This document shows positions 1-11,280 of a stretch of DNA of 64,000 nt, piece by piece. This DNA is from Corythucha ciliata (Eukaryota > Arthropoda > Insecta > Hemiptera > Tingidae), in NCBI GenBank assembly GCA_038030265.1, contig CM075937.1, positions 41,830,198 to 41,894,197 on the forward strand. The letters are read 5' to 3'. Numbering within the stretch: the stretch's first letter is position 1; each line of letters begins with the position of its first letter. The position numbers and the translations under genes are program-made. Under the pieces are notes generated by a model, which saw nothing but the letters and a program-made list of their open reading frames with translations, searched no databases and was not told where the DNA came from.

Positions 1-825
1 CCCAAAGTTTTTCGCCATTCCTTTTGACCGTGGCGGAGTTTTGAGTGTTGCTGCCCCAGATTACGGCCATTTACCCCCACCCCATTATTAAGACTTATTC
101 TATATTTTAAGACGGATATTTTGAGACTTTTTCCAGAGTTATGAGTTAGGTAACAGTCGATAGAAAAGTTTCAAATAAATCAATATGTCCTAATTCTCAG
201 TAATTGCTTCTATCCCCCTTAACGGATTGTGTGGTAGCTCACGCACGTTACCTTCTACCCCCTACAATAACATTCCACCACCTTATCAGTTATTGTTGAA
301 TTATCTGCCATTTAGGCTGTCCCTAGACCTCATTTCTTCAATTTCTAGTTTTTTTAGCTTTTTAATTTGTTGGCTCTAGACTCAGGATTCATTATTAGGG
401 CAGATTTAGGGCTAACTTCACGCTCGTTCTTGATATCACTGCATGAGTGTAATTCTCAAATTTTAAGTACAATGGAAACTCGGTTAGAGGCTTGAAATGG
501 GAAGTATCAGAGGGCCGGCGAAAGAACAAAAAATATAAAAAGGCAAAAAACTGCTGTGCGGGCTTTTTGAGAACTCAACTGCCCGAGCTGAGAAATGGCT
601 GTGGACGCACCACCGCTGGCCATGATGCAGGCTCCACTAAATTATTCCTTTGAAGACTTAACACATTACAGGATTTTAACACAATAGAAAAATTGTAATC
701 CTTACCTTTAGCTTTACCGCTTTCGCTTGAGTCTTATTTCAGTCCATTAAATTCATCACAAAAGACAAAACTCGACTCGTGAAACTGGGAGGGAGCAGGG
801 AGCACTTACACTGATGCCGCGTTTA
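1..825. other. Unique non-coding DNA
   Basis: No open reading frame of recognisable protein, RNA gene or clear repeat is visible here. The sequence is AT-rich with short homopolymer runs. Confidence 0.4.
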
Positions 826-964
826 GGCCCTGTTCACAAGCTCTATGTTTACGTTCTGTGCAGTCTATGCAGCCAAACAGATTTACTCCCTCGAAAAATG
901 AAGCATTTCTGTATAGGTTGCATAGACACCACACAACACAAACATAGAGCTTGTGAACAGAGTC
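826..964. repeat. Imperfect inverted repeat (hairpin)
   Basis: The left arm (about 829-874) reads TGTTCACAAGCTCTATGTTT at its outer end. The right arm (about 916-961) is its reverse complement, AAACATAGAGCTTGTGAACA. Pairing continues imperfectly inward to the GTCTATGCA motifs. The foldback is about 135 bp with a ~40-bp centre. It lies directly outside the repeat that precedes the MADF fragment, so it may be a terminal part of the same DNA element or a separate small MITE. No target duplication was identified. Confidence 0.6.
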
Positions 965-1740
965 TTACACATTCGCGCTCGCTATTCGCCTCGTCATTTG
1001 TTATTCGTCTCACCATTCGCCTCGTCACTCGTAGTAGCTGTTTTACATTCGTGCGAGTGATGAGACGAATGGCAAGGTGAGGTACGAGTGGGCTTGTTAC
1101 ACACTCGCGCGAATAAACTGGCGAACATCTACAGTGAGTCAAAGTTCTATTAGTTCGAGTTCGATAAAAAGAAGAAAAAGATGGACGAACAGGAAATTTT
1201 CGTTGTTGGATTTCAAGTCTTCGATTGGTTTTTGTAACGACGAAGCCATTTGAGCCCACGCATCATTCACTTTTTTCTTATTCTTATGACAGGGATTTTT
1301 CGGGTACCAAATTGCTGGGAGACCTTCATAAACATCAAGAAACGCCAACACTTGCTCATTAGTCCACTCCATATTTAAAACTAATAAATCAATCACACAA
1401 TATCTCGCAGTCACTAAAGTTCTTCTACTACGGCTACTAATAGTGATAGGGGGAAAAAACACACGCGGGAAAGCATTTAGTAGGGAAGGGGCCAAGATCG
1501 GGTCTTGCAACGGACGAACACTCGTGCGAATGTGTAACAGGGGAGTTTGTCTTAAAGTTTGCCTAGCATAGGAACTCGCGTTCCCTTTGACTCGTGCCAG
1601 AAAAAGCGCTCTTGACGCGAATGCCACGAGTAATGCGAGGCGAATGGCGAGAGCCTGGTTACACATTCGCGCTCGCCACTCGCGCGAATGTGAAAACGTA
1701 GCATGAGAAGTGAGAACTGAAATGCTGATGAGGCATGAGG
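965..1740 (-). mobile_element. Possible PIF/Harbinger-type DNA element remnant
   Basis: Two related ~100-bp sequences rich in ATTCGCG/CGCGAAT motifs (about 1020-1130 and 1600-1700) flank a small minus-strand ORF with a MADF-like domain. Both contain the string TTACACA(C/T)TCGCG next to CATTCG-type motifs. MADF or Myb/SANT-like accessory proteins are typical second ORFs of PIF/Harbinger transposons, which suggests such an element. No DDE transposase is visible and no target duplication was resolved, so the class is inferred from the accessory domain only. Confidence 0.35.
1139..1372 (-). pseudogene. MADF (Myb/SANT-like) DNA-binding domain fragment
   Basis: The ATG at 1372-1370 opens about 77 codons. 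The protein begins MEWTNEQVLAFLDVYEGLPA, followed by IWYPKNPCHKNKKKVNDAW. This is the MADF pattern: aromatic residues spaced through helix 1, an L/IW motif, HKN-(K/R)-x-K, then NDAW. The third-helix region (residues ~47-58) ends at LKSNNENF. Beyond that this frame becomes hydrophobic and unlike the family. The overlapping -1/+1 frame (minus strand, about 1200-1130) carries a basic SFYRTRTN-like tail closer to the family's usual C-terminus, so a frameshift is likely. MADF proteins bind DNA, as transcription regulators or as accessory proteins of Harbinger transposons. The repeats on both sides favour a transposon origin. It is too short and broken to be a working gene as it stands. Confidence 0.6.
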
Positions 1741-2559
1741 CCCGGACAAGTCACCACACTAAGAAGATTATCCCTCTACTTTTACCTATACCAACGGAAG
1801 GAAGACGCACACAAAGAAGCATCAAGGGGGCACAAGTCACTTTTACCATGCACGTCAACCTAGTTCGTTTTACTGGGGAGACCAGTAGTTTTTACAAAGG
1901 CAACCCTCAACTATCCGTATGTTTGGACGCATTACTTTTTACCCTTCTTCGTTCAGCACCCGATACTAAGGGGACGCATCTCTTTTTACAGTGGTGATAT
2001 CAATGGTTTGTTGGACCACGGCGTAATATTCCATGTCCGTACAGCAACGCGAGCTTTGCCTGTGAAAGTAGTACTTGATAGTTTTTGCCACTGCAATCCT
2101 TACAAGGCTCTACAATAAACTCTGTCGTGGGATCTATAAATTATACTCTTGCACGGATTATTCCGTACATTGCTGAAGGAGTAACGCTAAGGGAAATTTC
2201 ACTGCGTCTTCCTTTACGAAGTAACGAGGTACCAGCTATATTTAATAGTTTTTGTTGATTTTTGCTTGTGTCAAAGTATAATGTTGGCTGTAGCCATGAG
2301 CAAATCTTACTTAAAAATATCAGCCCGGTTTTTCCGTGTAGAGACTGAAGATAGAACATATCTTGTGACCAGCTAGGCCCTGAAAGGTGTAGTTCCGCCA
2401 GTGAGTGCACATACCTTGGATCAATCAATTGAGCGATTTCAAGGTAAAATAACCAATTTCTGTGGTTATTTAACCACACATTTTCCACCACACATTTTCG
2501 ACCACACATTTTCGACCATATTAAATCCATATAATTATAATTAGGAAAACAAGAATAAC
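1741..2559. other. Unique DNA between elements
   Basis: No recognised gene. A 129-codon minus-strand ORF (2530-2141) is open but matches no family I know and has no supporting context. A short tandem of TTTTC(G/C)ACCA(C)CACA lies at about 2471-2518. Confidence 0.35.
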
Positions 2560-2567
2560 GTATAGGT
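2560..2567. repeat. Target site duplication, left copy (GTATAGGT)
   Basis: GTATAGGT immediately precedes TAGAGGTG at 2568. The same 8 bp follows CACCTCTA at 5828. An exact 8-bp duplication is the hAT signature. Confidence 0.8.
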
Positions 2568-2843
2568 TAGAGGTGAGGTGTGATTTCACTGTCGGTGATT
2601 TTGTCACTGTGACTACTCCGTCACTGTTGGCTCCGGTGACGACCACATTGAAATCACCGTTCCGACCCTCTAACGGTGACATTCTTTTTCACTTATAATC
2701 GCCTCTTCATTCGTCACTTCTATCGCTTCACTGCGCTAGAGTCTCTTGAATTAAAATTGGAGCCGTCACCTAGCCATCTATCGCCCCAATGAACTCAGGA
2801 GCAATCTCCCCAAGTCTATCCCTCGTCTGTTGACTTTTTTCTC

Positions 2844-2920
2844 GGACTTGGAATTGAACCTTCAGTGTAGGTCGGTAATATATTTTTATTCAATTCGTTT
2901 TCCAAGACCTGTGCTACAGT
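2844..2920 (-). tRNA. tRNA-like pseudogene or SINE head
   Basis: On the minus strand, a box A-like TAGCACAGGTCTTGG (2916-2902) is followed about 45 bp later by a box B-like GGTTCAATTCC (2860-2850). The arrangement resembles an internal RNA polymerase III promoter. The region between does not form a convincing anticodon arm, so this is a decayed tRNA or the tRNA-derived head of a SINE, not a working tRNA. It lies inside the outer hAT-like element. Confidence 0.45.
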
Positions 2921-2962
2921 GATCTTGTATAATTTTATTTTTTTAAAAAACACCTTCCTAGT

Positions 2963-5304
2963 CAGGGGCGTAGCCAGCCCTTGACCAAGGGACGTTATGG
3001 AAACTAGAGACCCCAACAAAAGAACTGGTAGCGCAATAAATCGTCAAATTCTTCCCCGGAAACTGAGTTTTCACAAAAAAGGGTCGTAATCCATCAAAAA
3101 CTAACATCGTTCGGAAATTATCTGTTTTAGCCTTCTATTCCTGATTTTCTATCCAAAAACTGACAATTCTATTCAGACTTTTTCTATTAACAGACAATAC
3201 GATTTCCCCGGGAAATCGATACATGGCATTCAAATATACAGGGTGACCGACTTTTCATCAACGTCTTGTCTGAGATACGTAAAGTTCAACATTTTTTATT
3301 TAAACAATAACGGGTTTTAACTCAAAACTGACGTTTTTCAACAAAAAAAATTGAATATTTCACTCTAGTATAACTGAATATTTTACTTCAAAACTGACGT
3401 TTCTACGCCAAAGACAAAGTGTTCACGCCTAAACTAAAAATTTCACAGTACAACTTTTAAAATTCAAGTCTTTACCCCCAAAAACTGGTGAATTCCGCCT
3501 AAAAATGGCGGGTTTAGCCTAAAAGATAAAAAACGAATGATTTTAATTGCAATTAACAGACCACTCAGTACTAAAAACTGCCGATTTTATCCTTCAATTG
3601 GCGATTTTAGTAAAAAAAAACGTACAATTGTACGTACAATTCCTGGCCGAAGCTGACATGCCCTCCCCCTCCAAATGAAGATGGTACCACAAAACTGGCG
3701 ATTTTAACCTAAAACTAAACTTTACTGTTCCATTTACACCCGAAACGACAATTTCCCCTCAAAATTAGATAATTTACTCTAAAACTGACAATGTCACACT
3801 TTAACTCAAGTTTTCCTCAAAACGGGTGATTTTAGGCCATTCTGCCTTGAAAACAGGTGATTTCACAAAAAAAAAAAAAGTGACAAATTCATCGCAAAAG
3901 TGACGATTTTATACCAAAACAGACGATTTCACGCCAAAGCTGACGTGTTGCCTCATATAACTGATGACGTTAATACAAAACTGGTCATTTTACCCCAAAA
4001 CTGACTGTTTTAATTCCAAAACTTACGATTTCATCCCAAAGACGTTTCTAAACTGACGATTTTACCCTGAAACTTGCGGTTCCACCCAAAAAATATCACT
4101 TTACCTCAAAACTGAATATTTTACTTCAAAATTGACATTTATTTACTTTGTTGGGCACAGCTTTTCAGGGCACATAGAGTCAGTTTTGACGATTTCAAGG
4201 CTTGAATAGCTATAATTGTCATTTTTAGGGCGCACAGTCTTTCCAGTTATAGGAGCGAATAGTACGTCCCAAGTCAAGGCGAGAACAGCCAGGTTGGCCA
4301 TTTTCGGCGCTCCGAATGGTCTATTTTGCCATTTTCAGGGCAGGAGTCAGTCCATACATTTTTAGAGCTCGATTCGTCAGGAAATCCATTTCTAGAGCTC
4401 GTAAAGTAAACTCGGCAATTTCTAGGGTTCAAATATAGTAATTTTAGCCATTTTAAAGACACGAATCGTCAGTTTTGCCATTTTCAGGGCTCAAATACCT
4501 AGTCCATCAAGCCAAGGCCATGAAGTTTGACCATTCCTGGTGCGCAAATTGTCGATTTTGCCATTTTCAGGGAGGGAATAATCTTTTTTAGGCATTTCCA
4601 GGGCACGTGAAGTCATTTTGGCCGTTTTCAGGGCTTCATTAGTCCGTCAAGCCAAAAGCGCGCATTATGGTCATATTTGGCTCAAGAATGGCCAGTCTGA
4701 TCAATTTTAGCGCACGAATGGTCGATTTAGCTACTTTCGGGCGGTAATCATGATCTTTTTAGGCATTTTCAGAAGTTCACCAGTCGCCACCAATTTTTAG
4801 GGCACGTGAAGTCCAGTTTTAGCCATTTTAAAAACGCGAATCGACAGTTTTGTATTTTTAGGCGTGAGTTTAGTTACTTTAGCCGTTTTTATAGTGCAAA
4901 TAGCTAGTTTTAAATATTTTTAGGCAGTGAAAAGGCTGTCAAACCAGTTTTAGTAGAGCGAACCACGTCATTTCTCTAGCTCCTCTCTTGAACAAATACT
5001 GAATCCGCGACTGTCTGCAAAAATGGTATTCTAGGGCGCAAAAACGGCGAATTTGGTCTTTGAATTATGTCACCCTTACGATATCCGTTTTGTGAGCGAC
5101 AAAATCCGTTGAAATTTATTTTTTTATTAGTGAAATCCGTGAAGTTAATTTTTTAGTGAGCGCCGACGAAACACAATGTGATTATCCTGAAAGATTTGTA
5201 CTTTCAGAATGCATCTAAGGGTGGGCAACTGCCCCACTAAATCTGCATTTTTGAGTCTAGGGAGGGCAGCTGCCTAGCCCTGCCCCCCTCTGGCTATGCC
5301 TATG
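2963..5304. mobile_element. Minisatellite-filled hAT-like element (family F, copy 1)
   Basis: The left end is CAGGGGCGTAGCCAGCCC at 2963. The right end, read from the other strand at 5304, is CATAGGCATAGCCAGAGGGG. The two are recognisable inverted repeats sharing GCRTAGCCAG. The flanks TTCCTAGT (2955-2962) and TTCTAGGT (5305-5312) look like a decayed 8-bp target duplication. Right subterminal sequence (about 5217-5290) is shared with the copy at 52015-52756 and with a partial copy near 48050. Apart from the ends, nearly the whole 2.3 kb is degenerate ~30-bp tandem repeat. No transposase is visible. Confidence 0.65.
3060..5080. repeat. Degenerate ~30-bp minisatellite, type I
   Basis: Two sub-blocks are visible. 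From about 3060 to 4140, units of roughly 25-35 bp carry AAAACTGACGATTTTAC-like text. From about 4140 to 4960, units carry GCCATTTTCAGGGC and ACGAATCGTCAGTTTTG-like text. Unit length and spacing vary and identity between neighbouring units is modest, so the array is old. It lies wholly between the ends of the family F element. Confidence 0.8.
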
Positions 5305-5828
5305 TTCTAGGTAAATTCGTGCATTGCAGTTTTTGATCCATGACTCACCTTCATGTTTGCATTTGAGGCTGTGGGTTCGCCGTTCATAGGAGTTTTCCAC
5401 GGATAAAGTTAGAAAAAGAATTATATATTTTTTTTATAACCGATGCAAACAAAATTGATTTGCGAAATCGTGTCTCTCATTTGCCCTATAAATAGGGTTT
5501 GTTGGGTCTGGGAATGAAATTCACACAGATACCGGCGAGTCCGGTAACATTAGGCATTTGCTCAAACGAACTGCTACAGGGGGCCTGTCCCGTAAGATTT
5601 CAGGGTTCCTAGGAATATCCTTTTCCAACCGTCCGCCCCAAATTGAATCACATGTTGATGGGGAGGACGGGTGGAAACAAACAGTGATAGTGACATTAAA
5701 AAGTTATAGAACAGGCCCTCGCAGTAGTCACTCAAGTGACAAAATCACTGGTTTTTGTCACAGTGACTGCACAGTCACCGGAGCTAGTTGTCACTGTGAC
5801 CAACAAAAGCTGTCACGTCACACCTCTA

Positions 5829-5836
5829 GTATAGGT
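5829..5836. repeat. Target site duplication, right copy (GTATAGGT)
   Basis: Exact match to 2560-2567, directly after the terminal CACCTCTA of the hAT-like element. Confidence 0.8.
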
Positions 5837-8640
5837 GGGCAGAATTTCTTGGAGATTTAAATTTGACCTTAAAATCCAGGATTGGTGCAGAAATACGGCG
5901 ATACGTAACGCCGAGTAGGCGAGATTGGAGGAACAACATGTACAATTCCCCCTTAAGTCACAGGATTTATCCATCCGTCACCACCTATATTACCGGCCAT
6001 AAAATTGGAAATAAAGCCACCAAAATCTGTGTTTTCAGCCCCAACATTGGTAGTTGAATCGATGGTACAGACACGCTCGCGCTCGCTGTTAAACTGTTTT
6101 TTTCATAAATTGAACGCTGCTTTCACTCCCTCGATTTACAATACATATAATGTGTACCAGTCTTGCCTACATCTATACAGAACGTATCATTAACAATAGA
6201 GACAATTGTCTTCCAACAATGTTTCTTTATTTAATCGTTCGCGCGTGCTTCAGACAAATTGGATAAAGCAATAAAAAGGATGTTCAGTACGTGTACTCTG
6301 ATAAATCGTGGTGGTCTTATTTATTCACAAATTCAACCACGAAAGCCCCTCCTCATTTCCTTTTCTGGCAAGAAACTTATAATTCATGGGATATTAAGAA
6401 TTCGTCGAATATGCTTTCCGCTATACTTTTAAATAAAAAAAATACTTGGATTGTTTTTTCGGTGGCCCATTTTTTTTTTTTAATAAAAGAGGGGAAAAAC
6501 ACGTCGTAAACAAGACCAAACGTCACCTGCTTCTCCGGACCAGTCTTTCTTATTCGGAAAGCCTTTTGTGCTTTTGTGTGAAGGGGGAAGGGGGGTAGTT
6601 TGTAGTCCCATAATTAAAGGTGTCACAGATCACGGAATCAGGGGATTATTATTTCTCTTCGGGCGGTAAAGAGACAACAATAATGAATACTCAGGTATGC
6701 TTCTGATAAACCGGTTGCATCACGAAAAGGTTATGGGCATCAGTCTTCTGTCACATGCATGGTACGGCGCAGCTTACGAAAAAAAAAGAAAGAAAGAAAG
6801 AAAAAAAAAACTCGGAACACTGATTGGGGAGTGAAATCAAATCGATGAAAATTGGTTCCGAGTATTTTCCTTCGTAGTCTAATTCCACTTTTAGGGACTT
6901 GAAAAAAATATTAACGTAAAAAATAGCGATAATGAATACGTCGCTCTTTTTTTAATCGTCTCAAATCTCCGCGTAATTGGGTTTAGAAGGCAGCTCCACG
7001 TTTGGTTAATTACAATAATCATTCTTTAAAAAAGGGAGAACCGCACCTTTTTCTCTCTCTTTTTAATTGCTCCGAAAATTTGTGTCTCTGAATGTCCCGT
7101 TGTGTCTCCCCCTCTCTCGTCATTTAAACCATCACCGTCCAACCTCAATATTGGAACATCGAGTTATGGACGAGGATGCAAATTACACGCCAACAGTTTC
7201 TTCTAGCAATTATTCAGAAGTTTAAAATGTTTGTCGCACGTAACTTCGCGTGACCAAAAGAAGCGAATCGGACGACATTACAAGGGAGAGTTCAAGTTTC
7301 GTTACGCTCACCAATATAAACGAAGAATGGGTCACGTAGTTTTTTTCTCTCTCTCTCACACACACTCTTCCACAGTCACACTAAAAGCTAATAGGGTAAA
7401 CTGTGTTCCGAGTTTCTTAAAAAGAGCGAGCGAGAGAGAAAATGAGGATCTCGGACAATAGCGACTCATTAGACCGATAAGTGCCACTGATTGATGGAAG
7501 GCAGCTGGTGTGGTCCTCTTCGAGTCCTCTTTTTCACTCTCTTGTGTCGTCGCCGCCCCGGTGATCCCTGTCAAACGTTTTCGAAGGCTCGTTAACACGT
7601 AATTTCAAGTAACGATCCTTGCGTAGAACCTTTTGGCCCCTTGACAAACTTCATTTATAGTTAATAAATAATAATCAAGCAACAAGTTTCGCCCGAGATA
7701 ATTGATTTTTATATCAATTTGCTTTTTGATGAAAATTCATTTTAAAGTGACATGGTCATGCAAGGAGTTGGTGTGTGTGTGTGTGTGTGGGGAGGGGGGC
7801 GTACTTTCCAATTCACACATTTTCTAGATTATAGGTTACAGGATATGTGGGAGAAGCGGTTTCGTGAGAAAGGGAATTGCGATAGAAAAGCTTTGATAAC
7901 CAAAGTGAAATATGCTTAAAAGGGGAGAAGAGAAGTCAGAATGTGAGAAAAATGAGGAAAAATAAAAGGGGGTACTATAGTGCGAGCGTTTTTGAAGATC
8001 CCCCCCCCCCACCGTTAAATCCAACTCATGCAATCAATCTTCCGATAAAAGGTAAGGCTGTTTAGCCCTTTCCGGGTACGAAAGAAGTTTGGGTAAATAT
8101 GCGCTTTCCTCGCAGGCTCAACTCCACGAATGATTTACAGCCGTTAGTAAAGACAAATCACGCATAATCTCTTTTTCCCCTTGCCGTTGGTAAGGCGCAC
8201 AAAATTACAAAAATGCAATGAGATATGATATATCCTTATTCATCCTTGATAAGTTCCTAAAATATACTCATGGCATCTCGAGTGGAACGTCGGACAGCAT
8301 ACATATACAGGTCGCCGCGCTCACTTGAAAAAAAAAAAAAAAATGCTAGACGATCAAGGATGTGTTCAGTGAGTGTTGGCAGGGGAGGGGGAATTAGGGG
8401 ATGAAACAGGATATCACCGGGGGAAAAAAAGGATGTCTCTAGTAACACCCCTGTTTTGCCTTTGTTTCCAGCAGGTCTTTTCTCCTAAGCATTATATTAT
8501 AAAGCGGAATAAAGGAAACTCGCAGAGGGAGGTCCTAAACGATCAAGTATTCTTCACAGACAACTGGCAACTTAAAAAATCACGGGCATAGAACTAAAGT
8601 TGTAATAGTAAACAAGGAAAAAAAAAAAAAAAAAAAAGGG
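5837..8640. other. Unique non-coding DNA with simple repeats
   Basis: No recognised gene or transposon ends. Simple sequence includes an A/GAAA run at 6779-6811, a (GT)n run at about 7769-7788, a C run near 7999-8010, and A runs at 8328-8343 and 8619-8637. CT/GA-rich segments lie around 7050-7120 and 7345-7445. This is one of the longest stretches here without obvious repeat ancestry. Confidence 0.45.
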
Positions 8641-8924
8641 AGCAGGTATATTGTGTGGAATGTGAATCTTTCACATCAGAAAACGCGTCATCGCACGCTG
8701 TTAAGCCCGGATCACACGATGCAATTATTTAAGCAATTTTGCATGTAAGTTTTTCGAGCCCCTTTGTCAATCTCAATTGCGAATATTTGTACCCGAGAAA
8801 ATGGAAGCTAAGCGAAAATTGTGAATTACGTATAGTAATCGAAACCTAGTTGTTTCCATGGCGTGAAAAACGCAAATATGAATGGTTTTTCGTATGCATT
8901 AATTTTCAATTTAGTTTGCTGTTT

Positions 8925-9110
8925 TTAGAGCGAGAAATTGCCAGTTAAAACATTTTCAATGGGGATTTTCAGGGCAGAATTGTCTGGTTAGGTATGTATT
9001 TTCAAGGCACGAATTGTCAGTTAAGCTATTTTTCAGGGTGCATACATAGAGTGAGTTTGGCCGTTTTCATGGTTTATGGATAAACCAGTTTTGGGGGCGG
9101 GTAGTCATGA
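8925..9110. repeat. Short type I minisatellite block
   Basis: Repeats of TTTTCAGGGC(A)(C/G)GAATTGTC(A/T)GTTA with about 30-bp spacing, the same pattern as at 4140-4960. Confidence 0.55.
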
Positions 9111-9189
9111 GTTTTGTTATTTATGGGGCCCTGGCGGAATTATCCAAGAGGCCCCTAAGTCGTCTCTACAATATAAACCTCTATAGCAT

Positions 9190-9312
9190 CAGTGGCGAAG
9201 ATTTAATGGAGGGGCCATGGCCCCTCCCTTGGAGTCGAGGTTGCTTGCGCAAAAAAAAAAAAAAAAAGCATCCAAACCTCCTCCAAAATCCCATCGAGGA
9301 GGGGATACCATA
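9190..9312. mobile_element. hAT-like terminus (partial)
   Basis: CAGTGGCGAAGATTTAATGG at 9190 has the CAGTGGCG(G/A)A(T)TTTA form widespread among hAT terminal repeats, followed by a G/C-rich GGGGCCATGGCCCC palindrome. No matching right end or target duplication was located, so this is probably truncated. A poly(A) run follows at 9250-9266. Confidence 0.35.
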
Positions 9313-9559
9313 GTATAATTTTAAAGTCATTTTCTCAGAAACCCAAAGGCAAACTTTAAGCAGAAACGTCACATTGTGAGGAAAAAACTCTTTCGAAAGG
9401 CCGCGGCACAACGAGTAAACTACGCAGCCAAATTCCCCACGGTATGGGCAAAACGCAAGATTCGGGATAACATTCACGTGAATCGCCACATACAAGGCAA
9501 ACATTTACGCAAAATGGCGCGTCAAGGGCAACAATATGCGAAACAATTCACCAAGAGCA

Positions 9560-9745
9560 ATGTTATGATGACATACTGCCCATTTTATGACGAGACTCGT
9601 CGGTTTCACAAAGAAATTGCCAGAAATTTTCTGTTTTATGAGAAAACTTTCAATTTTATAAGACATTTTAAGCATATGAGCATAATAGTTGATTTTATAA
9701 GAAAATTTCTTGTCTAAAAGGTGTCAATTTGATGAGTAAATCGAC
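9560..9745. repeat. Type III minisatellite (left of foldback)
   Basis: Units of about 20-24 bp with AATTTTATRAGRAAA(A)TTGTC-like text. The same family continues at 11281-11990 on the far side of the foldback element, so the foldback appears to have inserted into this array. An ORF reading through it is a by-product of the repeat. Confidence 0.6.
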
Positions 9746-9770
9746 AGTTTCTTAATAGTTCGAGAGCTAG

Positions 9771-11277
9771 CGACAGTCCCATTCAACCGGAAGAACATAG
9801 TCACCGAATCTGTGCAAAATGATGGCATTTGACCCCCTATTTACGAGTCCGGAAGTCTGCCATGCTGTATCTGGGGCCTAAGGATTTTATAGCTAATTAA
9901 AGTCCTTAATTTGGGACATTAATTTAACCAGAAGAACATAGACCCGAAACTAGTCTCATTCGAAAGGTTTTATGAAGCTGATTACGAATATGATTGTCTG
10001 CCGCCGTTTGCCTGGGGCATTTGCCCTTAGTGACCAGTGTATCTGCACCGGAGGAAAATGATTGAACGGAAGAACATAGTCCTGAAACCAGTCTCATTCG
10101 AAAGGTTTTATAGAGCTGATTACGAATATGATCGTCTGCCGCCGTCTGCCTGGGGCATTTGCCCCCTGTGGCTCGCCAAAAACACGTGATTCGGTGAATT
10201 TTGATCAACCGGAAGAACATAGTCCTGAAACTGGTCTTATTCGATAGGATTTATGTAGATGATTACAAATAAAATCGTCTGCCGGCGTCTGCCTGGAGCA
10301 TTTGCCCTCGGTGGCCAGTAAACTCCTTAAATCAGGGGCATTAATTAACCGGATGAACTAAGTCCGGAGAATGGTCTTTTGCGACACATTCATGCGGCTG
10401 AATTCGGAAGTGATCGTCTGCCGGGGGCACTTGCCCTTAGTGACTAGTCAAACTGCACCGGTGGAAAATGATTAACCGGAAGAACATGGTCCTGAAACCA
10501 GTCTCATTCGAAAGGTTTCATGGAGCTGATTACGAATATGATCGTCTGCCGCCGTCTGCCTGGGGCATTTGCCCTCTGTGGCTCGCCAAACTCACGTAAT
10601 TCGGTAAATTTTAAATAACTGAGGAGCACAGTCCTGTAACTGGTCCTATTCGATAGGTTTTATGGAGATGATTTCAAATGTAATAGTCTGCCGGCGTCTG
10701 CCTGGAGCATTTGCCCTCGGCAAGTGCCCCAGGCAGACACCGCCGGCAGACGATCACTTTCGTATTCATTCGCATGAAACGTGTCGCAAAAAACTATTCT
10801 CCGGACTTAGTTCATCCGGTTAATTAATGCCCCTGATTTAAGGAGTTTACTGGCCACCCAGGGCAAATGCTCCAGGCAGACGCCGGCAGACGATTTTATT
10901 TGTAATCATCTCCATAAATCCTATCGAATAAGACCAGTTTCAGGACTATGTTCTTCCGGTTGATCAAAATTCACCGAATCACGTGTTTTTGGCGAGCCAC
11001 AGAGGGCAAATGCCCCAGGCAGACGGCGGCAGACGATCATATTCGTAATCAGCTTCATAAAACCTTTCGAATGAGACTAGTTTCGGGTCTATGTTCTTCT
11101 GGTTGAATTAATGTCCCAAATTAAGGACTTTAATTAGCTATAAAATCCTTAGGCCCCAGATACAGCATGGCAGACTTCCGGACTCGTAAATAGGGGGTCA
11201 AATGCCATCATTTTGCACAGATGGCAAATAGGTGACTATGTTCTTCCGGTTGAATGGGACTGTCGCCAGCTCTCGGT
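9771..11277. mobile_element. Foldback element with higher-order tandem repeats in its arms
   Basis: The outer ends are CGAGAGCTAGCGACAGTCCC (about 9771) and, reading inward from 11277 on the other strand, CGAGAGCTGGCGACAGTCCC. Each arm is built of ~140-bp units starting near (C)CGGAAGAACATAGTC, at about 9788, 9929, 10068, 10211, 10350, 10478 and 10621. Each unit contains GTCTGCC(G)GCCGTCTGCCTGG and GCATTTGCCC. Three spacer types alternate in the order C-A-B-C-A-B. The strand switches at about 10720, and the right arm repeats the left in reverse but lacks one A unit. No coding sequence is present. Foldback elements of other insects also have long, internally repetitive arms. The target duplication was not resolved. 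Confidence 0.85.
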
Positions 11278-11280
11278 CTA

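Larger units (their letters stand above)
2568..5828. mobile_element. Non-autonomous hAT-like element (outer)
   Basis: The ends are TAGAGGTG at 2568-2575 and CACCTCTA at 5821-5828, perfect inverted repeats of the common hAT terminal type. They are flanked by identical 8-bp copies of GTATAGGT (2560-2567 and 5829-5836). Both subterminal regions are packed with GTCAC/GTGAC motifs, for example TCACTGTGAC near 2608 and GTCACTGTGAC near 5790; clustered subterminal motifs are typical transposase binding regions. No hAT transposase is present. A second element (2963-5304) sits inside, so the original insertion was about 920 bp. The identical duplication suggests a fairly recent insertion. Confidence 0.8.

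Noticed and set aside
2141..2530. 129-codon minus-strand ORF
   Set aside because: It is open but matches no family, has no splice or promoter context, and lies in AT-rich DNA where such ORFs arise by chance.
9376..9717. 113-codon plus-strand ORF with a basic N-terminus
   Set aside because: Its second half reads through the AATTTTATGAG minisatellite. No family features in the first half.
9924..10220. 98-codon minus-strand ORF with internally repeated peptide
   Set aside because: The peptide repeat simply reflects the ~140-bp units of the foldback arm.
9771..11277. CRISPR array
   Set aside because: Regular units suggested it, but they are ~140 bp, mirror-imaged, and in a eukaryotic setting with no spacers or cas genes.
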